Part shown: positions 18,402 to 26,943 of the stretch, one piece after another
How positions within the stretch are numbered: the stretch's first letter is position 1
Layout: every line of letters starts with the position of its first letter
Origin: CAG-841 sp963656825
GTDB lineage: Bacteria; Bacillota; Clostridia; Oscillospirales; CAG-272
Length of the DNA stretch: 33,354 bases
Reading direction: 5' to 3'
Assembly: GCA_963656825.1 (NCBI GenBank)
Contig: CAVKJG010000021.1
Coordinates: 1-33,354 of the forward strand
The notes under the pieces: model-generated
The model's database searches: none
The model's input: only the letters and a program-made list of their open reading frames with translations
What the model was told of the DNA's origin: nothing
Made by a program: the position numbers and the translations under genes

Positions 18402-19235
18402 TTACATAACCGGTCCTTTAGCGAGCTCCGTAAACGCATCACGATATACACCAAGGATCCGTTTTGCCGCATTGTCGATAATATCGTCCGTTTCTGATTC
18501 CGGTTTGTTGCCTTCTTCTGCATCCGAATAGTACACTTTCCCGTCATCAAGCCGGAGACAAGCCAAACGGCCGATGGATTTTCTGGGAACTTCACATATC
18601 GGAAAGCCGCTGCCACAGTCTGTTCCGATCATTTTACCGTCAGGACTTGTCCATATCTCCGGCGGATTTTTACTTTGATATTCACATGTCGGCGTATGAC
18701 CAAAAATGAGCGTGTAATCTATACTTTCTGATTTTTCTTCCGTTCCTTTGAGTCTGTGCCAGACACAGAATTCTTTGAGACTGCCATAATACCATCCACC
18801 GCTTGTCGCAAAAAACTCTTCTGGTGCACCGTGGACGAGCTTATAATATATGTCGTTCACCCGGATGTCAAATGACAGGAGAAGCGATTTCAGAAAGGAC
18901 AAAATCGCTTCCTGCGTCTCCGTATGACAGCGGTTGAAAGCGTCAAGAGTGACTTTCCCGCCGTTCTTCATCCATAACCGCTTTGCGCGGTAGTATCCGG
19001 TTCCATCTGCCGTCTGCTTGCAGAGCGTATTCAGCATCATATACTCGTGATTGCCGAGCAGCATCCGGATGTTCGCCTTTTTCATGATGTATTTTAGAAT
19101 TTTAATTCCGTCAGGGTGCCTGTCGATTACATCACCGAGGATATATAACGTATCATTTTTCCGAAGCCGGATCTGCTTCATGACGGAACGGAAAAACGGA
19201 AGGTTTCCGTGGATATCAGACATAACATAGATCAT
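18402..19235 (-). CDS. PPP-type metallophosphoesterase (277 aa)
   Basis: The three metal-binding signatures of calcineurin-like phosphoesterases are in order: SDIHGN (Asp7, His9), GDVIDR (Asp35, Asp38-Arg39) and GNHEY (Asn62-His63-Glu64), with a later FGHTPT supplying another His. The pattern SDIHGN/GDVIDR/GNHE is that of bacterial Ser/Thr phosphatases and ApaH-like diadenosine polyphosphate hydrolases. The substrate could be a phosphoprotein or a nucleotide. The start at 19235 has AGAAGG about 9 bases upstream. It is transcribed in the same direction as the Fic gene and lies 147 bases upstream of the Fic start, with the Fic operators in between, so they are probably separate units. Confidence 0.88.
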   Translation of the reverse strand: MIYVMSDIHGNLPFFRSVMKQIRLRKNDTLYILGDVIDRHPDGIKILKYIMKKANIRMLLGNHEYMMLNTLCKQTADGTGYYRAKRLWMKNGGKVTLDAFNRCHTETQEAILSFLKSLLLSFDIRVNDIYYKLVHGAPEEFFATSGGWYYGSLKEFCVWHRLKGTEEKSESIDYTLIFGHTPTCEYQSKNPPEIWTSPDGKMIGTDCGSGFPICEVPRKSIGRLACLRLDDGKVYYSDAEEGNKPESETDDIIDNAAKRILGVYRDAFTELAKGPVM

Positions 19236-19394
19236 TGGTTTGCACCTTCTTCTTGTGGCATGTATGCTTATTCATGATATTATACACCTTGTCCGCTTCG
19301 GTGTGAGTAATCGGGGGATTAATAACGCAAGCCAAAGGATAAATTGAAAAATTGTATTTTTACATGTAGATAACTTCACATAACTTTTGTCACA

Positions 19395-19426
19395 TTTAGC
19401 ACTGGAAAATCACATGAAATGCTAAA
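19395..19426. promoter_or_regulatory. Inverted repeat upstream of the XRE/R-M promoter
   Basis: TTTAGCA (19395-19401) and TGCTAAA (19420-19426) form a perfect 7-bp inverted repeat just before the -35 box, and TTTAGC recurs at 19477-19482 between promoter and start. It is a candidate control site for the small XRE protein. Confidence 0.4.
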
Positions 19427-19434
19427 ACGTGATA

Positions 19435-19463
19435 TTGACAAGCTCAACGAAAAGGTTTATAAT
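19435..19463 (+). promoter_or_regulatory. Consensus sigma-A promoter of the restriction-modification operon
   Basis: TTGACA (19435-19440), 17-base spacer, TATAAT (19458-19463): perfect sigma-A match, about 40 bases before the XRE start codon. Confidence 0.88.
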
Positions 19464-19502
19464 TATAATGTATTAGTTTAGCTACAAAATGCAAGGAGTA
19501 GT

Positions 19503-19724
19503 ATGAAGAACCAAATGAGTATTTCGGAACAGATCAAGGTCCTTTGCGTGAGATCAAATATTAGCATGGCAGAGCTTGCAAGAAGAATCGGATTGTCTCC
19601 TCAAAGTTTTAGCGCAAGGATGAAACGTGAGAGTTTTACGATTAGTGAACTTGAAGTAATTGCTGACGCAGTCGGTGCATCTTTTTCCAGAAAGTTTGTT
19701 TTATATAATGGTGATGAGGTCTAA
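19503..19724 (+). CDS. Small XRE-type HTH regulator of the R-M operon (73 aa)
   Basis: Nearly the whole protein is one helix-turn-helix domain: SEQIKVLCVRSNISMAELAR then RIGLSPQSFSARMKR and a closing helix. It has the size of the controller (C) proteins that precede many type II restriction-modification genes, where they delay the nuclease until methylation is established, although the sequence itself is a generic XRE domain. AAGGAG precedes the ATG by 4 bases. The stop is one base before the first methyltransferase start, and the last codons hold that gene's GAGGT site. Repeats around the promoter suggest self-control. Confidence 0.85.
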   Translation: MKNQMSISEQIKVLCVRSNISMAELARRIGLSPQSFSARMKRESFTISELEVIADAVGASFSRKFVLYNGDEV

Positions 19725-19725
19725 A

Positions 19726-20793
19726 ATGTCAGTGTTTAAATTGGGAGAACTCTTTTGTGGCCCTGGCGGGTTAGCTTGGGGAGCAACACATGCGGATATT
19801 GGAAATAAAGATTTTAAAATTGTCCACGCATGGTCGAATGATTATGATTTTGATACCTGTAGAACATATACACGAAATATTTGCCCGGATAATGCAGATT
19901 CCGTTATTTGCGGTGATGTGAGAAAACTTGATTTAGATTCTTTACCGCCAATTGACGCTCTTGCGTTTGGTTTTCCTTGTAATGACTTTTCGGTTGTAGG
20001 TGAGCAAAAGGGATTTGATGGAAAGTTTGGGCCGCTATACACATATGGTGTTAGCGTTTTAAAAAGTCATAAGCCGCTATGGTTTCTTGCGGAAAATGTA
20101 GGGGGACTTCGCAGTGCAAACGAAGGAAACGCATTCGCAAAGATTTTGGATGACATGAAGGCGGCAGGATATCGTGTGTACCCCAACCTCTACCGTTTCG
20201 AAAAATATGGTGTGCCACAGGCAAGACATCGTGTAATTATAATTGGAATCCGCGAAGATTTACCATTTGAATTCAAGGTTCCAAGTTTTGCTCCCTACGC
20301 GAATGTTAATAACACATGTCGCAATGCAATTGAAAATCCTCCAATCCCGATGGATGCGCCAAATAATGAAATCACAAAACAGTCAGCTACGGTTGTAGAG
20401 CGTTTAAGACATATACAGCCGGGGCAGAATGCGTTTAATGCGAACTTACCACCCGAATTGCAACTTAACGTCAAAGGGGCGAAAATCAGTCAGATTTACA
20501 AAAGGCTTGATCCTAATAAACCAGCTTATACTGTTACAGGTTCAGGAGGTGGCGGAACTCATATCTACCATTGGGATGAGCCACGAGCTTTAACTAATAG
20601 AGAAAGAGCGAGACTGCAAACTTTTCCGGATAACTATGTTTTTGAAGGCTCAAAGGAATCTGTTCGTAAACAGATTGGTATGGCTGTGCCATGCCAAGGG
20701 GCAAAGATTATTTTTGAGGCAATTCTAAAAACTTTTGCCGGAATTGAATATGAAAGTATGGAGTCATCTTTGAAAGACGAGGGAGACATATGA
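19726..20793 (+). CDS. C5-cytosine DNA methyltransferase, first of two (355 aa)
   Basis: All key C5-methyltransferase motifs are present: motif I LGELFCGPGGLAWGA (SAM binding), motif IV GFPCNDFS with catalytic Cys85, motif VI ENVGG with Glu123, motif VIII QARHRVIIIGI, and motif X IGMAVPCQGAKII. PCN instead of the more usual PCQ is seen in some members. The start at 19726 is chosen over the longer frame from 19660, because motif I should lie near the N-terminus and GAGGT sits upstream. Its TGA overlaps the ATG of the endonuclease. It probably methylates one strand of the asymmetric target of the downstream nuclease. Confidence 0.93.
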   Translation: MSVFKLGELFCGPGGLAWGATHADIGNKDFKIVHAWSNDYDFDTCRTYTRNICPDNADSVICGDVRKLDLDSLPPIDALAFGFPCNDFSVVGEQKGFDGKFGPLYTYGVSVLKSHKPLWFLAENVGGLRSANEGNAFAKILDDMKAAGYRVYPNLYRFEKYGVPQARHRVIIIGIREDLPFEFKVPSFAPYANVNNTCRNAIENPPIPMDAPNNEITKQSATVVERLRHIQPGQNAFNANLPPELQLNVKGAKISQIYKRLDPNKPAYTVTGSGGGGTHIYHWDEPRALTNRERARLQTFPDNYVFEGSKESVRKQIGMAVPCQGAKIIFEAILKTFAGIEYESMESSLKDEGDI

Positions 20794-22349
20794 TAAATTA
20801 CTGGTGGGTGACTCGCCCAAAACGAAAACTGAATTCCATTCCTGAAGTTTTATCGACTTTTGCGGAAATATCTTTGAATCAGGAGTGGCAAGGACAAAGA
20901 AATACACATTTGAATTTGGAAGAAGCTTTGGAAGAGGCAGGCTTGAAACGAATTGGTGAGCGACGTGACCAAACGGGTGGCGGTGCACGAACCTATCAAG
21001 CATGGGTTGCAAGCTTAGGATTGATTTTTACACAGGAATCAACAAATCAATTGAAGTTGACGCTAGCAGGGGAAGCCATAATGAATGGTGATTCTCCTGT
21101 TGCGGTATTGAAAAATCAAATATTAAAATATCAGTTTCCATCCTCTTTTTCGACAAGTCGAGGGGTTGATGTTTCATCACGCTTTAAAATTCGTCCGTTT
21201 CGCTTTCTTCTTCGTCTCTTAATGGATCCCGCCGTGGCATACCTTTCCGAAGAAGAAATTGCCAAAGTGATCATTACAAATGCAGAAAATGAAACCGAAG
21301 ATTGCTATCGAAAAACAGTTGACAAGTTAATAAACTTCCGTAACTACGGTGAGGCGTCATTAGAAGCGGACTTTTTTACCAAGTATGCACCTAAAACCGG
21401 GGTTGTAAATCCAGATCATCCTTATAGTCATTTGACCGATACTGCGAATACCTTGATAAATTGGTTAGAGTATACGCAATTAGCGAAGAGAGACGAGGAC
21501 GATCGAAAACTTCGTATTATTCCTGAAAAAGCAGAAGAAATAAGGCAAATTCTTTCCGTCACGCCACCTTTTATTGATAGACCAAGGCAACATGAGTACT
21601 TCCAACGCAAATATGGAATAGATCCAAAACATCAGAAAGACACAAGAAATCTGGCGCAAACACAGACCATTACCGCAAAGGTTATTGCTGAGCAGAAAGT
21701 TAAACAGGCATTTGTGGCAGAGTCGCTAAAAACTCCGATTACAAAAATCAGCACTGGTTTGGTGGATAAAATTGTAAGTCAGACAGGGTTAGAACCCCGC
21801 TTTGTAGAAGAAGCTCTTCTTCGGTTGTATCCTCACGGAGCGATTGGTTCCTTTATGACCGAATACTTTGAAATGGCTTTCAAAGGAAGAGATGAGGCAA
21901 CTGAATTTGAGAAAGCGACCGTTCAGCTGTTCTGTGATGTGTTTGGTTTTGAAACCCGTCATGTTGGACCTATTGGGCTTACGCCGGATGTTTTATTACT
22001 TTCAGATTCAGAGGGCTATGCTGGTATCATTGACAACAAAGCATATAGTAAATATACTATAAGCAATGACCATCACAATCGTATGGTACACAATTATATT
22101 GAGGGCTTTCACAATTACTGCTCTTCGGACAAGACTCTTGCATTCTTTTCTTATATTGCCGGCGGATTTGGCTCTAATATCAACAATCAACTCCGACGGA
22201 TTGTTGAAGAAACAGGTGTGCATGGAAGTGCAGTGGCAGTATCTAATGTGATTCAGATGGTGGAAAAGCAACAGGTACAGCCATATAGTCATGTCCGTAT
22301 CAAACAACTATTTTCGGTTGATAGGCAAATTATATTGGCAGATTTATAA
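20790..22349 (+). CDS. AlwI-family type IIS restriction endonuclease (519 aa)
   Basis: The N-terminus INYWWVTRPKRKLNSIPEVL and the later FKIRPFRFLLRLL match my recall of the AlwI-type endonuclease family (AlwI, MlyI, PleI, BstNBI relatives), which bind short asymmetric sites and cut a few bases outside them. A PD-(D/E)xK-type active site is visible as TPD (Asp400), 14 residues, then IIDNKAY (Asp415, Lys417). The ribosome site GAGGGAG lies in the end of the methyltransferase gene and the ATG overlaps its TGA. Flanked by two C5 methyltransferases, it forms a complete type IIS R-M system. The target cannot be derived here; AlwI itself recognises GGATC, but relatives differ. Length is normal. Confidence 0.88.
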   Translation: MINYWWVTRPKRKLNSIPEVLSTFAEISLNQEWQGQRNTHLNLEEALEEAGLKRIGERRDQTGGGARTYQAWVASLGLIFTQESTNQLKLTLAGEAIMNGDSPVAVLKNQILKYQFPSSFSTSRGVDVSSRFKIRPFRFLLRLLMDPAVAYLSEEEIAKVIITNAENETEDCYRKTVDKLINFRNYGEASLEADFFTKYAPKTGVVNPDHPYSHLTDTANTLINWLEYTQLAKRDEDDRKLRIIPEKAEEIRQILSVTPPFIDRPRQHEYFQRKYGIDPKHQKDTRNLAQTQTITAKVIAEQKVKQAFVAESLKTPITKISTGLVDKIVSQTGLEPRFVEEALLRLYPHGAIGSFMTEYFEMAFKGRDEATEFEKATVQLFCDVFGFETRHVGPIGLTPDVLLLSDSEGYAGIIDNKAYSKYTISNDHHNRMVHNYIEGFHNYCSSDKTLAFFSYIAGGFGSNINNQLRRIVEETGVHGSAVAVSNVIQMVEKQQVQPYSHVRIKQLFSVDRQIILADL

Positions 22350-22353
22350 TGAC

Positions 22354-23298
22354 ATGAAGCCGACAGTATGTAGTTTGTTTGCAGGAATTGGGGGAATTGA
22401 CATCGGATTTCAGCAAGCGGGATTCAATGTTGTATGGGCAAATGAATATGATTCCGCCGCATGCAGAACATATCGAAAAAACTTTGGGAATTCTAATTTA
22501 GTTGAAGGGGATATTCGTGACATTCCTGCTTCAAGTATTCCGAACTTTGATGTATTAACTGCAGGCTTTCCGTGTCAACCGTTTTCAATCGCAGGAAAAC
22601 AGAAAGGTTTTGACGATAAACGCGGAAATTTGTTTTTTGAGATAACTCGTATTATCGATGCAAAGCGTCCAAAAGTAGTTTTCCTTGAAAATGTGCCTAA
22701 TTTGATGGAACATGACAATGGGCGCACATTCCTTGTAATTTTTAATTCATTAGCTCAATTCGGATACACTGTATATTACAAAGTTATGGCGGCCAATGAA
22801 TATGGAAATTTACCTCAGATCAGAAAACGCATATATATCACTGCAATTCACGAAAGCGTCAATGGTTCATATAAACACCCCGAGCCGTTGGAATTGACAT
22901 TAAAATCTGTGGATATTATTCATCGTCATGAGCGGCAAAACGAAATTTATTATTACAATGGTTCTGCGTTGTTTTCTTACTTTGAAAGTTATATGAAAGA
23001 TAAAAAGGCAATTTACCGACCGACGGATACTGAAGTTCGCCTGACAAAGAATCAAATGTGCCCAACACTAACAGCTAACATGGGTACCTATCCTAACCGT
23101 GTACCTGTTGTGTGGGATGATTATGGAATTCGAAAATTGACGCTTCGTGAATGCCTTGATTTTCAAGGCTTTCCTAAAGAGTATTATTTTCCAAACACAA
23201 TTACAATTGATGATGCGTACAAACAATGTGGGAATACAGTCTGCATTCCAATAATTAAACGAATTGCAGAACGGATTAACATATATGTTGCAAAGTGA
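22354..23298 (+). CDS. C5-cytosine DNA methyltransferase, second of two (314 aa)
   Basis: Motif I SLFAGIGGIDIGF starts at residue 7; motif IV GFPCQPFS has catalytic Cys74; motif VI ENVPN has Glu112; motif VIII QIRKRIYI and the final GNTVCIPIIKRI are present. The variable region between VIII and IX is short. The longer frame from 22291 runs inside the endonuclease gene, so ATG 22354, 4 bases after the endonuclease stop, is preferred; no clear ribosome site is seen, so translational coupling is likely. It differs strongly from the first methyltransferase, as expected if each enzyme modifies one strand of an asymmetric site. Confidence 0.93.
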   Translation: MKPTVCSLFAGIGGIDIGFQQAGFNVVWANEYDSAACRTYRKNFGNSNLVEGDIRDIPASSIPNFDVLTAGFPCQPFSIAGKQKGFDDKRGNLFFEITRIIDAKRPKVVFLENVPNLMEHDNGRTFLVIFNSLAQFGYTVYYKVMAANEYGNLPQIRKRIYITAIHESVNGSYKHPEPLELTLKSVDIIHRHERQNEIYYYNGSALFSYFESYMKDKKAIYRPTDTEVRLTKNQMCPTLTANMGTYPNRVPVVWDDYGIRKLTLRECLDFQGFPKEYYFPNTITIDDAYKQCGNTVCIPIIKRIAERINIYVAK

Positions 23299-23333
23299 TA
23301 TTGTAACATTTCACTTAAGATGTGGGAGGGTAT

Positions 23334-23699
23334 ATGTTTCGCATAGACAAGGCAATTTACGATGCCGATACTGCAATATGTAAAAATATAGACCATTTTG
23401 ATTCTTCTGAAAGAGGGCTGCTCAGTCAGAATATTCTTGCTCAATTAAGAAATCTTGTTGAATACATTGCCAAAAAAATATATGCCAAAGGTAATGACAT
23501 TGACCCCAATGATGATTCTTTACGGACAAAGGCGACAAACTATATAAAAAGTAATGGGCAATACAGATTTTTGAGCCAATTTCATTCTCTCCTTCAAAAG
23601 TCTGCATCTCATTACACCATTGATGAAGATGGATCAGAGCGCTTGATGCTGAAATACTACGAGTATTTGCTCCGGATAAAAATTTTTTTTGGCAAATGA
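23334..23699 (+). CDS. 121-aa protein, probably the N-terminal part of the downstream helicase
   Basis: Start at 23334 with GGAGGG 4 bases away; a GTG at 23322 is possible. The protein is helical and charged (SQNILAQLRNLVEYIAKKIY, later FLSQFHSLLQKSASHYTIDE) with no known catalytic motif. It ends LLRIKIFFGK at a TGA 10 bases before the most probable helicase start. A run of eight T (23683-23690) lies just before the stop. With one T fewer, the frame would continue LLRIKIFLANEYKMDILKN into the helicase without a break. So this is best seen as the N-terminal domain of one protein of about 900 residues, split either by a frameshift, by programmed slippage or by a sequence error. Confidence 0.75.
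   Translation: MFRIDKAIYDADTAICKNIDHFDSSERGLLSQNILAQLRNLVEYIAKKIYAKGNDIDPNDDSLRTKATNYIKSNGQYRFLSQFHSLLQKSASHYTIDEDGSERLMLKYYEYLLRIKIFFGK
23683..23690 (+). other. T8 homopolymer at the ORF junction (possible slippage site)
   Basis: Eight T follow five A. Loss of one T, or transcript slippage giving one U fewer, joins the 121-aa ORF to the helicase frame, which is open from 23680 onwards. Confidence 0.55.
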
Positions 23700-23706
23700 A
23701 TACAAG

Positions 23707-26034
23707 ATGGATATCCTGAAGAATATTAGTGATTTCCCTCTTGACCTTGACCCTCATTTTGCAGAATACTATGAAAAGATTGCTGACAGAGTTAATTCAA
23801 AAAATACTAACTCTTGCATGTGCAAATACGACGATAGATGCTATATTCAGAAAATAAAACCCTTTTTCAGTGGTGAAAGAATTTATTACGAAGTTACTTT
23901 TACAGTCGCCAATGATAAAATCAGTAAATTTGACCGTATCATAGCATTCACTTCTTGCGAGATAAGTGACTATTATGCGGTAAAACTATCTATTCGAAAT
24001 GATGAAATATCTATTATGAACAGGACAATGCCAATACAAATAATTGACAATTGGCAGGTTTCTATCAGGCCATGTGAACTTGATCATTTCGCCGAATTGT
24101 TCGGTGTAGAAAGCGATATGAAGTCAAATTACAGGGAATATCAAGAGTTGATGATATTCCTAACATCAACGAAAATGAGTCTTGTGGATCTTGTTTTAAG
24201 TAACGACGGTTATTATGGTTTTGTCAAATCAACTGTTCTTGAAAGAGCCAAAAAAATTTCTTTTTTCAATGTGTTAGATGAGAGCAGAAAATTAATATTG
24301 ACAAATGCCCCCGGTAGCAACATCGTACGGTATTTACTTCAAAAACTAAACAATAATGTTTTGAAGGCGCAACTTTCTTTAGACAAATGCGAAAAACTAT
24401 CTAATTTGAAACTTCAATACGGGAGTATACCATTTGATCAAATGCCGTTTTCTGCTTCCCTCGTTAACCATAACCCTAAATTGCGTGATCTACTCGACTG
24501 TATAGATGATTCCGCAAAAGAGCACGAGTTTTTAGCAAGAACAATTCGTAACAATACAGAACATAAGGGAATTCTTTTTACTCCAATTTCTGAACTATCT
24601 GATTACGGTGATATCGATTCACTAATCAATGAATATAATAGTAAAATTTATTACAAGCACACCGGACGCCGACTAAAAAAATTCAATGATTATATATATA
24701 TTTCCGAGTATGCTGACGATAGTGCGGAGATAATAAAAAAACTCTCAGGACTTGCAACATCAGGCATTGGGGGCTATCGTGCATCTGTTGATTCGTGGCT
24801 TCGAGAGTATGATATTGATTGCCTTGAGAAAAGAGATGCCATGATGAGAATGTTTGAGGATACAACTGTTGCATTAATATACGGTTCTGCTGGAACAGGA
24901 AAATCAACGTTAATAAATCACATATCAAATTTCTTCTCGGAAAGGGATAAATTATTCTTGGCTAACACACACCCTGCTGTAGAAAACATGAGAAGAAAAG
25001 TCAGGACGGCAAAAAGTGAATTTAAGACAATTAGGTCTTTCCTTTCTGAACGTAATACACATACCTGTTGTGATGTACTTATTATTGATGAGTGCAGTAC
25101 TGTCGGCAATCGTGACATGAGATCAATTCTCGAAACAGCGGAGTTCAAATTGCTGATTCTGGTCGGAGATGTGTTCCAGATTGAATCAATTATGTTTGGC
25201 AACTGGTTTAGCATTGCTCGTTTTTTTGTTCCGGAAAAGGCCACGATTGAATTAACAAAACCATATCGAACAACAAGCGAAAGTTTATTAACTGTGTGGG
25301 AACGGGTGCGAAAACTTGATGACGCGATCCTTGAGCCGTTGGTTAAATACCAATATGTCCAAAATCTCGACGAATCTATTTTTGAGCATACGGAAAAAGA
25401 CCAAATCATTTTATGCCTGAATTATGATGGCCTTTATGGAATCAATAATATTAATCGTTTTTTGCAAGGTAGCAACCCATCAGCGGCAGTTGAGTGGGGT
25501 GTTGCAACTTATAAGGTCGGAGATCCTATCCTATTTAACGAATCCAACCGTTTTGCCCCACTAATTTATAACAATATGAAAGGGCGAATTGTTTCAATTA
25601 TTCCCGAAGAAAAACGTATACGGTTTGAAATTGAATTGGATATTGCAATCAATGAATGGGATGCTGAGTTGTATGATTTTGATATAATAGGGCTGTCAGA
25701 AGACGGAAATTCAATCATCGGTTTTTGGGTGGAAAAATATCGCAATACAGATGATGATAATGATTCTTCAAACGCAATTGTACCTTTTCAGGTTGCTTAT
25801 GCGGTATCAATTCATAAAGCACAAGGTTTGGAGTATAAATCAGTAAAAATTATTATTACAAATGAGATTGAGGAACTGATTACTCACAACATTTTTTACA
25901 CTGCAATTACCCGTACTAAAGAAGAGTTAAAGATTTATTGGACGCCTGAATCAGAGCAACATGTACTTAGCTCTCTAAAAAAACGGGATTATAACAGAGA
26001 TGCTTTTTTGCTAAAATCTTTATATTCGATTTAA
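23707..26034 (+). CDS. SF1 (RecD/UvrD-like) DNA helicase-ATPase (775 aa)
   Basis: From ATG 23707: Walker A GSAGTGKST at 393-401, Walker B LIIDECST with Asp461-Glu462, motif III LILVGDVFQIES, motif IV-like KPYRTTSESLL, and the C-terminal SIHKAQGLEYKSV and FYTAITRTKEELKIYW typical of the UvrD_C_2 fold in RecD2/Pif1-type SF1B helicases. The 390 residues before the motor are not recognised and probably give specificity. No ribosome site precedes 23707 or the TTG at 23689, which supports the idea that translation normally enters from the 121-aa ORF. It follows the second methyltransferase on the same strand, so it may be part of the R-M operon or a separate defence gene attached to it. Confidence 0.85.
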   Translation: MDILKNISDFPLDLDPHFAEYYEKIADRVNSKNTNSCMCKYDDRCYIQKIKPFFSGERIYYEVTFTVANDKISKFDRIIAFTSCEISDYYAVKLSIRNDEISIMNRTMPIQIIDNWQVSIRPCELDHFAELFGVESDMKSNYREYQELMIFLTSTKMSLVDLVLSNDGYYGFVKSTVLERAKKISFFNVLDESRKLILTNAPGSNIVRYLLQKLNNNVLKAQLSLDKCEKLSNLKLQYGSIPFDQMPFSASLVNHNPKLRDLLDCIDDSAKEHEFLARTIRNNTEHKGILFTPISELSDYGDIDSLINEYNSKIYYKHTGRRLKKFNDYIYISEYADDSAEIIKKLSGLATSGIGGYRASVDSWLREYDIDCLEKRDAMMRMFEDTTVALIYGSAGTGKSTLINHISNFFSERDKLFLANTHPAVENMRRKVRTAKSEFKTIRSFLSERNTHTCCDVLIIDECSTVGNRDMRSILETAEFKLLILVGDVFQIESIMFGNWFSIARFFVPEKATIELTKPYRTTSESLLTVWERVRKLDDAILEPLVKYQYVQNLDESIFEHTEKDQIILCLNYDGLYGINNINRFLQGSNPSAAVEWGVATYKVGDPILFNESNRFAPLIYNNMKGRIVSIIPEEKRIRFEIELDIAINEWDAELYDFDIIGLSEDGNSIIGFWVEKYRNTDDDNDSSNAIVPFQVAYAVSIHKAQGLEYKSVKIIITNEIEELITHNIFYTAITRTKEELKIYWTPESEQHVLSSLKKRDYNRDAFLLKSLYSI

Positions 26035-26063
26035 ACAGATTGAAGAAGAGCAAGGAGAAACAC

Positions 26064-26456
26064 ATGAATAGAGTATATGAATTTCTGAAAAAAGCCGAAA
26101 CCTATTATCTTGCTACTGTCGAAGGCGCTCAGCCGAGAGTGCGTCCGTTCGGGACGGTGAATATGTTTGAGGAAAAGCTCTACATTCAGACCGGCAAGAA
26201 AAAGCCCGTCAGCAGGCAGATCGCCGTCAATCCGAAGGTCGAGATCTGTGCATTTACAGGTGGTGAATGGATACGCGTTGCCTGTGAGTTGGTAGAGGAC
26301 GATCGGGTTGAAGCACGCAAGTCTATGCTGGACGCATATCCGAGTCTACGCAGTATGTATGACGAAAACGATGGCAACACGCAGGTGTTCTATATGAGAA
26401 ACGCTACGGCAACGCTCAGTTCATTTACGAGCGCACCTGTCGTCATTGAGTTTTGA
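26064..26456 (+). CDS. Pyridoxamine 5'-phosphate oxidase-like flavoprotein (130 aa)
   Basis: Small split-barrel protein: YYLATVEGAQPRVRPFGTVN is the start of the PNPOx-like fold, followed by KLYIQTGKKKPVSRQI and NPKVEICAF, segments that contact flavin phosphate in relatives. Such short PNPOx-like proteins bind FMN or F420/heme and reduce small molecules; true pyridoxine oxidase activity is unlikely at this length. ATG 26064 has AAGGAG 6 bases upstream, better than the longer frame from 26040. Its TGA overlaps the ATG of the phosphatase gene (TGATG). Composition is GC-richer than the helicase before it, marking the right edge of the R-M island at about 26035-26063. Confidence 0.85.
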   Translation: MNRVYEFLKKAETYYLATVEGAQPRVRPFGTVNMFEEKLYIQTGKKKPVSRQIAVNPKVEICAFTGGEWIRVACELVEDDRVEARKSMLDAYPSLRSMYDENDGNTQVFYMRNATATLSSFTSAPVVIEF

Positions 26457-26928
26457 TGCGTATCATGTTCGTCTGCCATGGCAGCATTTGTCGTAGCCCG
26501 ATGGCGGAGTTTATCTTCAAAGATTTTGCAAAAAAGCAAGGCATCGCAAATCATTTTTTAATTGCTTCTTCTGCTACAAGTACGGAAGAGATCTGGAACG
26601 GCATCGGCAATCCGGTTTATCCTCCGGCAAAAGCCGGGCTTGAAAGACATGGGCTGTCTTGTAGCGGCAAGCGTGCAGTGCAACTGCAAAAGAGCGACTA
26701 TGACAAATACGATCTGTTCATTGGCATGGACAGCGCAAATATCCGTAATATGCTCCGTATTTTCGGCGGTGATCCTGCGGGAAGGTACATAAGCTGATGG
26801 ACTACACTGCCTGCGGTGGCGATGTTGCTGATCCGTGGTATTCCGAGCGCTTTGATGTGGTATATCGGGATATTTTCGACGGTTGTACGGCATTACTTGA
26901 TGCCATTCTGAAACAGGACAAGCGATGA
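26456..26928 (+). pseudogene. Low-molecular-weight protein-tyrosine phosphatase, frameshifted
   Basis: The N-terminal P-loop is intact: FVCHGSICRS gives Cys7 and Arg13 of the C(x)5R motif, and YDLFIGMDSANIRNM is the conserved middle. The frame stops at 26797 after DPAGRYIS. Adding one base in the GGAAGG stretch (about 26780-26785) gives GKVHKLMDYTACGGDVADPW, the expected continuation, open to a TGA at 26926-26928. The lost part contains the general-acid Asp of the DPWYS loop, so the 113-residue product should be inactive. The cause is either a real single-base deletion or a sequence error. Translation is coupled to the upstream PNPOx gene by TGATG. Confidence 0.85.
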
Positions 26929-26943
26929 AATGAGGCGATTTTT

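Noticed and set aside
22291..22353. Earlier start for the second C5 methyltransferase
   Set aside because: The added residues lie inside the endonuclease coding region and precede motif I, which is normally at the N-terminus.
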